From Cervus elaphus (taxonomy: Eukaryota; Chordata; Mammalia; Artiodactyla; Cervidae), in NCBI RefSeq assembly GCF_910594005.1, contig NC_057828.1:9002235-9066234 (forward strand): a stretch of DNA of 64,000 bases. Reading direction: 5' to 3'. Shown here one piece after another: positions 12,601 through 24,600 of this stretch; positions within the stretch are counted from its first letter, which is position 1, and every line of letters starts with the position of its first letter. The position numbers and the translations under genes are program-made. The notes beneath the pieces are model-generated. The model was not told the origin of the DNA. It ran no database searches and was given only the letters and a program-made list of their open reading frames with translations.

Positions 12601-15600
12601 GATTGTGGTTTTCATTCTGTCTGCCTATTGACCTATTGGTTGTTATAAAAAGAATCCTTTTCTTAATAATTTGCTATCAGACTTTAGTCACAATATATTT
12701 ATATACATCTTTTAACACACTGCAAAGATCTTTTCAATGAAATCTTTTAAATTGAATTTTACACACATAATGAGTTTTGACAGAAAACATAATCATATCA
12801 CCCATATTCTCTAGGAAACCAGATAAAAGATTTATAGTCAGCTTCATTTCTTTTCTTTGGTGTCTAATACTGAAACAGAATTGTAGTGTAAGTTCTCCTC
12901 TCTCCAGATATCACCTGCCCACCACCTCCTGCTATCGACAATGGAGTACACACAGGCAGTTCTTCAGAAGATGTCCTGTATGGAACTACAGTCACTTACA
13001 CATGTAACCCTGGGCCAGAGAGAGGGGTGAAGTATGACCTCATTGGGGAGAGCACAATTCGTTGTATAAGCAACGATCAAGAGACAGGCATCTGGAGTGG
13101 CCCTGCTCCTACCTGTAACATTTCCCTCCCTGCTGTTCAGTGCTCGCCTGTCAATGTTGCAAATGGACACAAGATATCTGGCAAGGAAGCTCCTTATTCC
13201 TACAATGACAGTGTGATATTCAAGTGTGCTGAAGGATTTATTTTGAAGGGCAGCAGTCAGGTTCGTTGCAAAGCCAATAACACCTGGGATCCTGAAATAC
13301 CAGTTTGTGAAAAAGGTAAAAATCAAGTGGAGAAAAAACAGAGGTATTTATTTGTTTATTCTTGTTTGTTATCTCCCACCCAAAGCTAGAGTTGTGGGAA
13401 AAAGCAAAGGGGCATAGATTACCATTCTGTATTAAAACAGTCTATTTGTGTTGTTTATGTTCGTTATGCAAATGCTCCCTTGGATATGGGATATAGTCGG
13501 GGTAGATAATTCAATGGATCTGTTTTTAAGGTTCCAGTTTCCTTCAAAAGAGCAGAAAGCACTCAGTAATGAATAAGAGCTTGATCTTGTGCTTAAAAGT
13601 TTCAGATTGTCTTTTGTCAAATGTTGTGTACTCAGTGTTCTTGAATTTTTGTTGGTATTTATGTGAGAAGTTTTCTCTCCAGGCTGTCAGCCACCCTCTG
13701 GGCTCCACCATGGTCAGCATACAGGTGGAAATAGGGTCCTCTTTGTCTCTGGGATGACTGTAGACTACACCTGTGACCCTGGTTACTTGCTTGTGGGAAA
13801 CAGATCCATTCATTGTATGCCTTCAGGAAATTGGAGTCCTTCTGTCCCTCGGTGTGAAGGTATTTTCAGTTCCTGAGTTGTCTTTCTCTTTTATACCAAG
13901 CATATATAAGTAATTCCAACTTTGCTCCTCTAGAAGCATCATGCCAACCTTTGAAAGATGGTCAAGAGCCTCCAGATGGTTCACTTGTGATACCAGTTAA
14001 TACATCTTGCCAAGATGGGTTAGTAAGATTCATTCTCATAAAGGGTCTCCACCTTGCTTTGTGCATTAATTTTAGCCTCAATTTGTCCTGGTGACTCCCT
14101 TTTGAGGTTCCTCATTGTCACACTAACAGGATGCGAGGTTCTAAAGGTCTAACTAGCATCTCTAAATTTTCAGTCCTTTCTTGACATGGAAATGTCTTTG
14201 CTGGGAGCATTCTAAGTCTAAAGCAGTTTTCTTACTTAAAGGGCCAAGACTTTTGACTTCTCTGTGCCAAATTTCTTATTTAGAAGTACCTCTATATTAG
14301 TGGTTTGAGGAGGCTAGGTTTCAGAGATGAGATTTTTAAGAAGAGAAAATGTATTATAATCTCTCTCTAGGTACCGGAAGACTGGACAACACACTTATCA
14401 GAAATGTCAAGATGATGAAAATAGGGTTTGGTTCCAAAAGATTCCACTTTGTGAAAGTAAGTTAAAAAAAAGAAAATTTGCCCGTGGGGTTATAAAAAGG
14501 TAAAGAGGACAGATCACTGCAGAGCTAATCTATGCCTCAGCAGTGTGTGTGTTCTAGCTTAGTTTATATAAAACTTGTTTTAGTATTTACATAGTACTAG
14601 CATTGGGAAACAACACTGTCAAGTAGGAAATGAATACAGTTGACCCTCTGTATTTGCAGGCTTCATAACTGTGGACCAACCAACTGCAAATAATATATAT
14701 ATTATATACATATTTTAAATCCTGAAAGTTTCCAGAAGCTAAACTTGAATTTGCTATGTGCTGGGTACTATTTACCTAGCATATACATTGTATTTGTAAA
14801 TATTTAGATAGCATTTATGTTGTATTCAGTATTATAAGTCATCTAGAGGTGATTTAAAATATATAGGAGGCTGTGCGTAGGTTAAATGCAAATACTATGC
14901 CGTTTTATATAAGGAGCATCCTTGGAATTTGGTACTGATGGGGGACCCCAGAATCAGTCCCTTGTGGATACTGAGGAATGACTGTATTTGCAGTAGGCCG
15001 GCTAATTGCTCAAAATTTAAAAAATAACAATATAAACTATTTATTTCATGGGAACATAGCTGTATTTATTCCTTTCTCTATATCTGTACTCTACTTTCTG
15101 AATTATTTTGGAATGAGTATGTATTATTCATAGAGTCAAAAAATTCAATCAAGTTTTTTAAAGAAAGCATGATCCAGCGTCTAAAATTTAAATAACTTTA
15201 TGTGTGCTTAGTCACTCAGTCATGTCCAACTCTCTGCGACCTCATGGACTGTAGCCTGCCAGGCTCCTCTGTCCGTGGAGTTTTCCAGGCAAGAATGGAG
15301 TGGATTGCCATCCCCTCCTCCAGTAAACTGCTTTCTAGCCATGTGCAGTACACACCGTTGCATAGTTGTGTTTGTATCTGAATGAAGACCATGGTGTGCT
15401 AGCTGAAGTAGAATTTCCTGTTTTCTTTTGCAGTTATCAACTGTCAGTCTCCACCAGGGGTTAAAAATGGGAGGCACAGGGGTGTGCTGGCAAAAGACTT
15501 TCAATATGGAAACGAAGTCTTTTATGAATGTGATCAAGGATTTGATCTCCTGGGAGAGAAAAGTATACGGTGCATAAGTGATTCTGAAGGACATGGATTT

Positions 15601-18600
15601 TGGAGTGGACCTGTCCCGCAGTGCGTAAAATCTTCCCCTGTGACTCACTGCCCTGACCCAGAAGTCATGCATGGAAAGAAGCTAGATAAAACTCAGTCTC
15701 CATATTCCCACAATGACATATTACATATTGCCTGCAATCCCGGCTTCATCATGAATGGCAGTCACTTGATTAGGTGCCATACCAACAACAAATGGGTGCC
15801 AGGTGTACCAACTTGCATCAGAAAGGGTAAGATATTTTAAGAAATAAAATATGGGGTGTTACATAGAATTTTTAAGAAGGGGTTTTGAATCTGCACTTGG
15901 CATTTCACCTATAGAAAGGTAAATTAAAAGTTTAAGTAATCATATCATTTTTACAAAATATTTGCTTGTCTTATTTTCTCAGCTCGTTTTTTGTTTTCCC
16001 TTTTCTTTCCAAGCATGTTGACAAAAGGTACATGAAAGGATAATGGTTAACTTATAAATTGATGGGATCTTCCAAATTTATTATTTTTATTAGTTTAGAG
16101 TGGCAAAAATGCATATCTTTTTCAGCAAATGTTTGGCAGTAACATTGCTTGATGATTTCATATTTAAGGCTGTGCTATCAGCCATAAAGAGATATTTGAG
16201 TAGTCTAGAGAATGGAGCTAGCCTTAAAACCCACTTAATTGTCTTGTAATTTTAGTTGTCATTGGTAGTTTTATCCCTGTCAGTGGCTATCTGCAACAGA
16301 GAATGCCAAATGGCAACCAAGAACGGAATTCAGAGCTGTTTATTTTTGTCTAGCATAGCAGTCTTATTTTAAGTGAGAAGCCATCTCTACTGCCCAAGAT
16401 AAACCATGAATCTGTGATACAGTGAGGATCCCCTTTGCTTTCCTGCAAGATACCAGTAGCTTGAATTAGGCAGTGTCTGCCATTTTCAGAAAGATAGGTG
16501 CTCTATAACTTGGCATCACTTCTTGGTGCCTGTAGATATTTGAAGGTGTGACACTTGACTACAACCTTTTTACCATTCAAAGAGAAAAGATTACTGTTCT
16601 TTGATGGATTACACTTGTAGGCTGCAACCACTGATGTGTGCTTTCAGATCGTATGTGGTGTAGGGAGGAAGTGCAAATATCTGTCCTGTACTGCTTGGTT
16701 TGGGTGGAAGGAGTCTTTTTGGATACTGATCAGTTGGCTTGTTGCCTGCCTTCTCTCTGTATTGTTATCAGCTACAGAGAGTACAGGCTATCTGTTCCTC
16801 GGTACTAAACTAAACATCCTTTCACATTGATGTCTAAGCTTTCGTAGGCTGTCAGCGTCCGTTTAGGATCTCCCATGGAAACCACACTGGTGGAGACATT
16901 ACCCGGTTTTCTCCCGGAATGTCCATCCTGTACAGCTGCGACCAGGGCTACCTGCTTGTGGGAGAGGCACTCCTCCTGTGCACACACGAGGGGACTTGGA
17001 ACCGACCTGCCCCGTATTGCAAAGGTGTGGTCTCTCTTTGTTTTCTCATTTCTCAAATAAAATTTATTCCAAGTATTTCCAGTTAAGTACTTTCAACTTA
17101 AGATAGCCAAATAAATGCATTAATGCGATCATTTAATTAAATACATTTAATTAACATATTTAATCCAATTAAATGGATTTAATTGGATTAATAGATGAAG
17201 TAATCTAAATATTGCAAAATAGAGAAAATGGCTGAAGGCCTAGTCTATATGAGCTATCATATATGTGGTCATTTAAATATGGAAAGATGAAGTCTTTATG
17301 ATTAAACAACTACAACTTATGTAGATTAAACAACTAGTGCAGATTGAATGTGCACTGTGGTTACAGTTATGATAAGTGTGCATTTGACAAAATGCTCCTA
17401 AAAAATAATTTTTTTAGCATATTTCCCTGTAAGTGGTGGTAGGATTATGGGTATACTTATAAAAGTTTCAGAATGTCATTTTTACTATCATAAATAGTGC
17501 ATATGAAGTATGAGTGGTGAGTTAATACTAAATATTAGTTGAGCACTTAGGGTACACAGCACTTTGCATGCCTTCTGTCATTTAATCCTCATGAGAACCA
17601 TCAGAGATTGGTGTCCTTATTCCTGTATTATCGATGAAGTCCTAGTAGAATGGAGAGATTTTTAACTTATACAGAGTCAAACAACTTGAAAGCCCTAGAG
17701 TTAGGTTCAAATCCAAAATCTCATACTATTGGCCACTACACTGAAAAGACAAAAGAAGAAAAGAGGAAATATTCATATGTAAGAAGAATTGGAGAACAAG
17801 AGCAGAAGTTGAGGAAATAATTCAGAAGTCCTAGCATTACTCATTCAGCCTGCATCATTTCTCTAAGAAGCCACAGAAGTTACTCATTATTGGTTTAGAG
17901 ACTAAAGCACAAGAAAGAAAGTGATTTGATAACCAGGGTGTTATTGAGGTAGATGGCTGACACTAAAAGTCTATGCCTAGGATATAATTTTGTGTTATTT
18001 CAGTGATGTTTTACCAATTGAGAATAGAATAAATTAGTTTCATAAATCTTTCCATTAAGGGCAATATCTACATTCTTAGTAAAAGGTCAAAATATGACAC
18101 AGATTCAATCATATTCCTTTATTTTCAGAGGTGAACTGTAGCTTCCCAGAACATACAAATGGAATCCAGAATGGGCTGGAGCCTGGAAGAATGTATCAAT
18201 ATGGAGCTGTTGTCACTTTAGTATGTGAAGATGGGTATACCCTAGAAGGCAGTCCCCAGAGCCAGTGTCAGGAAGATCACCGATGGAACCCTCCCTTGGC
18301 TGTTTGCAAATCACCCAGTAAGTGCAAAGAGCTTCACTGCAGCTTCTACTAGTTTCACTGGAAAGAGGAGACGGAGGGTTATCCCTCAATTTTAGGGACT
18401 CCTGGGTTTTGCATTGACATAGGTTTGTGATCAGTGGTACAGTAACAGAAGAATTTGAAGTGAGACTTTCTGAAGATTGGGAAAGTAAAGGAAGACTATA
18501 AAGAGAGATGAGCACTGATTTAAAAGGTGCAAAAGTAACAGCCTTATACAGTGGTCCTTTGGTATCCTCAGGGGAATTGGTTCTAGGACTCCCTTAGATA

Positions 18601-21600
18601 CAAAAATCTGCAGATTCTCAAGTCCCTTAAGTAAAATAGCATAATATTTGCATATAATCTGTGCACATCCTCCTATATACTTGAAATCATTTCTATATTA
18701 TTTATAATACCCAGTGCAATGTAAATGCTATGTAAATAGATGCTGGGCTCACAGCGTGAACTTTGCTTTTTGGAACTTTCTGGAATATTTTACTTTTTCA
18801 AATATTTTTGATTAGTGGTTGGTTGAATCCACAGATACAAAAGATAGACTGTATTCTGAAAGAAGTTGCCCCTTAGACTTCTTCTATTGCTGAATCTTGA
18901 TTTATAAGTGCTTACTGATATGACAGGAACCTCCAAAAATATGCTAACTAACCTGTTGTAATGATTGATTGCATTCTGACCTGAGAAATCCCTGATTATG
19001 AAGTTGAGTTTATTGCTTTTTTTTTTCATGAATGAACTACCTCACCTTAAAGAAGAAAAAAATTTAAAGGTCAATGAAGTTGTTATATAAAAAATGAAGA
19101 AAGATTGGGTATAATTCAGTGTTCTGATACATCTTTTTAAGTAGACTTAAAGAAGAGGGATCTGAGTGTTAATTTCTGGGATATTCATGGTATTTGGAGC
19201 TCTGTGGAGCCATGCAACTAGACTAATATTTTCATGATTTTGTATTTTCCTTAGGTTCACTTGCTCCTCTTATTGCTGGTAAGTTTTCTTAAATTCTTCG
19301 ATAAAACCTCTAATGGTAATTTATACAAATGTATGTAAAATTTGAGGTCCTGGAGAAATATCAATAAACTCAGATATGCAGATTACACCACCCTTATGGC
19401 AGAAAGTGAAGAACTAAAGAGCCGCTTGATGAAAATGAAAGAGGAGAGTGAAAAAGTTGGCTTAGAACTCAACATTCAGAAAACTAAGATCATGGCATCC
19501 AGTCCCATCACTTCATGGCAAATAGATGGGGAAACAATGGAAACAGTGACAGACTTTATTTTGGGGGGCTCCAAAATCACTGCAGATGGTGACCACAGCC
19601 ATGAAATTAAAAGATGCTTGCTCTTTGAAAGAAAAGTTATGACCAACCTAGACAGCATATTAAAAAGCAGAGACATTACCTTGCCAACAAAGGTACGTCT
19701 AGTCAAAGCTTTGGTTTTTCCAGTAGTCATGTATGAATGTGAGAGTTGGGCTATAAACAAAGCTGAGTGCTGAAGAATTGATGCTTTTGAACTGTGGTGT
19801 TGGAGAAGACTCTTGAGAGTCCCTTGGGCAGCAAGGGGACCCAACCAGTCCATCCTAAAGGGAATCAGTCTTGAGTATTCATTGGAAGGACTGATGCTGA
19901 AGCTGAAACTCCAATACTTTGGCCACCTGATGTGAAGAACTGACTCATTTGAAAAGACTCTGATGCTGGGAATGACTGAAGGCAGGAGGAGAAGGGGACA
20001 ACTGAAGATGAGTGGTTGGATGGCATCACCAACTCAATAGATATGACCTTGAGTAAGCTCCGGGAGTTGGCGATGGACAGGGAAGCCTGGAGTGCTGCAG
20101 CCCATGGGGTTGCAAAGAGTCGGACACGACTGAGCGCCTGAGCTGAACTGATATGTGCTGTGCTTAGTCACTCAGTCGTGTCCAACTCTTTGCAACCCTG
20201 TGGACTGTAATACACCATGCTCCTCTGTCCATGGAGTTCTCCAGGCAAGAGTACTAGAGTGGGTTGCCATTCCCTTCTCCAGTGCATCTTCCCAACCCAG
20301 GGATCCAACCCAGGTTTCCCTCATTGCAGGCAGATTCTTTACCATCTGAGCCACCAGGAAAGCCCTGTATCCTGCCTGCTAAGTTTTTTCATTTGAAATC
20401 ATAAGAAATTGTACTTTTTTTTTAAAGTGTGCTAAGGCTCTTTTAATGTGAACTTCACAAACTGTCACTTTTAGATAAGATGAAATGAATGACTTCACCA
20501 GCTACTCCCAGTTTTTAGTTCAAAAGTTTAGGTTTACTAAACGTTTGGGCTTCCCATATGGTGCAGAGATAAAGAATTCACCTGTCAGTGCAGAAGATGC
20601 AAGAGACGTGGGGTCAATCTCTCAGTTGGGAAGATACTCTGAAGGAAGTGACAACCTACTTCAGTATTCTTGCTTGGAGAATTCTATGACAGAGGTGCCT
20701 CACAGGCTATAGTCCATGAGGTTGCAAAGAGTCCGGCATGACTGAGCTACTGAGCACCACACACAAAACTTTCGTTTAACTATTGGTCTTTTGCATGGTT
20801 TGGTTGCTATCAAAACAGACTGGTTTATTCTGCAGTGGCAAAATGTATTTCACAACTGAGAGTTAAATGTTGTATGAAAAGTCATGGAATCCTGGTGTCC
20901 TGAGCTGCTAATTTCACTCCAGTGACAAGAATATCACTAATAAAACTGAAAAGAACAGAAAAGCTGAACCTAAACTTGACTGGAACCTTGTGGTCAAATG
21001 CTTGGTGCTTTAGGATAAATATGAAGTGGATTAAATCCAAAATTTAAGCCCACATACAACTGTTTTGGAATTGAGTATGTGTATGGCTGAAGAAGAATAA
21101 GCAAAAAAGTCACATAACATTTTCCCCACCACTAGGAACAGGCACCACAATCACTTCAAAACAATGCAGGTTACAATTTTCTATCATTTAATACTCTGTT
21201 TTGTATTTTAGGTTTTTCTGCTGGGGTAGTAGCTCTTTTCTGCTTGGGTGCTGTCACCTTACGCATGATATTAAAACACAGAGAACGGTAAGTTTGATGC
21301 CTGCTTGACCAAAATGCACAAAGGATTTTGACTTCTTTCCTGAAACTAAACACAGAAGCACAAGTTAAATGAAACAAATACTGCAATGTGATAACTGAAA
21401 TAAGGTATCTTGTATTAAATAGAAGATCCTTTCAGTAAGAACTTAAAAGATAACAAGCATTAATTTTATTTGAATGATATTTATACAGATAAGATTATAT
21501 TTATTTATACATAATAAACAATCTAAAAAATAGGAAAAAATCCCAGTCATAAAAACTACTGATATTTGGTACTTGCCTATATGATTATTTTCTTATTTCT

Positions 21601-24600
21601 TTCTTTTTTTTAAACTGCAATATTGGCCTTATAGCCTCCTGCCTTAACTTTTTTTTCATTTAGCCTATTTTTATATTTAAATCACGTTTTCTTTTTACCA
21701 ATTTGATTGCATATTTTTCTATCATATGTATCTATATTGTGTAGATTTTAAGCTGTTTCCACATTTATTTTCATAATAAATAAAGACAAGAAAAACTTAA
21801 AGAAACTTCTATATCTCCATATTTCCTTAGCTTAGATTCCTAGAATTCTAGGAATAAGTGTATGAACATTTAGATGCTCAGTTAATATTGCCAAATGGCT
21901 TTTCAGAAAGTTCCAACTTGATCATATATCAAATAATTAATATATCTGGATATGTTATATTTCTGTATTCTTTTATTATTATTTCATTGATGTGTCTATT
22001 TTTCTGTCACAAACCACTTTGCATTCATATAGTGGAGTTTTCTGATATAATTTCTGACAAGGCAAGAATCCCCTCATTATAGTTTTTAAAGATTTTCCTC
22101 TTTCTTCTATTTGTTCTTATAGAAGTTTTAGATGATCTGTCATTTTCTAAAGACAGATACGTTGTGACTACATTTAAATCTATAGGTTAACCTTTGAGAA
22201 CTGACACATTTTCTGTAGTGCTTTCTCATACAGAAACATACTAGGCCTTTCTATTTGTTTAAGCAATCTTTAAACAACTCAGTTGTTGTTTTCATGACTA
22301 TTTAAATATACTACTAGATTTCTACATTTTGCTATATTATGTTTATCATCCATAAATTAGACATACTTTTTCATTTTATTTTAAATTTATTATTAAAAAA
22401 ATTGTATCCTTAAAGTATTATTGCCAGAGTAGGTCATGTGATATTTGGTGGGGATGGAATCAAATGGTCAGTACTTAGGAAGTTTGATCAGAAAAGCTTT
22501 CATAGTGGAGAAAATGTTGCAGGTATGCCTCACAGAATGTAGACAAGTAGAGAAAAGTATTCCAAGTAGAAGCTGCAGTTTGAGTAAAGACCGAGGGACT
22601 TATCTTTCCATCATATATTATAAGAACTACGTAAGCAATTGACATGTGTGATGCTGATTGAAGTTGAGGTTAGCATAGGTTTAAGTGACATAAAAGATCC
22701 CCTCTGATACATAAAATCTTATGGAAGTTGCAGAATATTCTGATAGGTGCAAAGGGTACACTTTTAGCAAATGATATCATCAGGTGTCAGCCAGGGAATG
22801 TTCTGTGTGCCCAGGTTCTTAAGGATCAATAAATGCTAGTGATAGGGAGGATAATCAGATAAAGTCTTACCAAATCTCAGATAACTTCCAGTGGGGGATG
22901 ATCAAATCACGTCACCACAAACATGTCACCCACGAACTCCAGCAAAATTACTTTAACAAGCCACATCACTTGGATCTATCTAAATGATCTGATTGCACTC
23001 TTCAGAGTTCTATAATGCCTAGTGTAGGCATCAGACATGAAGGGGGTTACACTGAAATTATGTAATAATGGCATGTTTGAACCTGAATAGTTTGTTCTAG
23101 GCCTGGAAGGGCATAAGCACAGTAGGTGTGGCAAGGGTCTATAGTTGAGAGGTACTTTAGGCAGTAGTGTTTATCAGAGTTTATCACATAACCTTGGCTT
23201 TGTGAATGATTTCAGGAGAAATGGTGTTCTATGAATAAATAAGATTGGGAAATACTTGATTCTGCATTTTTCTCATGGGGATTCACAATGACCATGAGAC
23301 TATTTAAGGTCCTACACTAAAGAAGCCTATTTAATTTTTCAAAAACTAGTCTCTCAGATGAGTTGGGCTGCTGAACTTTTTTTTCATAAAATGCCTTTAA
23401 CATCTCATGGGACTGATGTTTAACAGTCTTGGGGAAAGATGGTCTGAAAGTTAGATCATCAAAAGCCTTGCATGCCATGACAAGGAGTTGGTGTTTACCC
23501 TGTAATATCTTAAGCAAAGAAACAATATGTTCAGATTTTCATTTTTTTAAAAAGGGGCAGTACTGAGTTGTCAACCAAAGCAGCAGTGGTGAGGATCAAG
23601 AGGATGCAATAGATGTAAGAAATATATTCAAGGGCTTCCCTGGCAGTCCAGTGGTTAAAACGTCACCTTCCAATGCAGGGGTATATGTTCAATACCTGGT
23701 TGGGAACCAATATTCCACATGCCTGCTGACCAAAAAATCAAAACATAAAACAGAAGCAATGTTGTAACAAACTCAATAAAGACTTTAAAAATGGTACATA
23801 TCCAAAAAAATCTTAAAAGGAAATATTTTCACTATGAAGACAATAGGCTTTTCAGGATTTCAGTTCAGTCAGTTCAGTTGCTTAGTCGTGTCTGACCCTT
23901 CGTGACCCCATGGACTGCAGCACGCCAGGTCTCCCTGTTTATCACCAACTCCCAAAGCTTACTCAAACTCATGTCCATCACATCGGTGATGCCATCCAAC
24001 CGTCTCATCCTCTGTTGTCCCCTTCTCCTCCTGCCTTCAATCTTTCCTAGCATCAGGTTCTCTTCCAAGTCAGTATTTCAGGGTTTAGTGAACTGCTAAA
24101 TGTGGAAGGAAGGGGACACAAAGTCTGAATCAAGTGGGTGCCACTGGGTGGATCCAGTGGTTCATCAAAAACAGAGAGGGACAGGTTTGTGGTGGGGGAA
24201 TGGTGCAGTTCTGATCTGCTACTTCCAGGCACCCTCCTCCAGGACTCAAGAGAGAGGCCTGGACTCAGGTAGATGACGTTTAAATCACAATTGCAGCCTT
24301 GGTACCAAACAGAATATAGATTAGAACAAGGATGAAAACAGATCTCAGAATGACAGTAATACTTAAAAGGCAAGAGGGGAAAGGAGCTGTCAGAAGTAAG
24401 GGGAAAGTTAGGAGAAAATGGCTTCACAGAATTCAGGAGAGTTAAAGTTCTCAAGAAAACAAACATATAGATGTCATTTGCATGGATTTCCTCACAGGGA
24501 GTTAGAACATAATTTTAGTCAAGAGTAATTTAAATAGAAATTTAAATAAATAGAAAAGGTGAAAGAAAAAAGAAAAAAAAAAAAAAAAAGAAAAGGTGGT

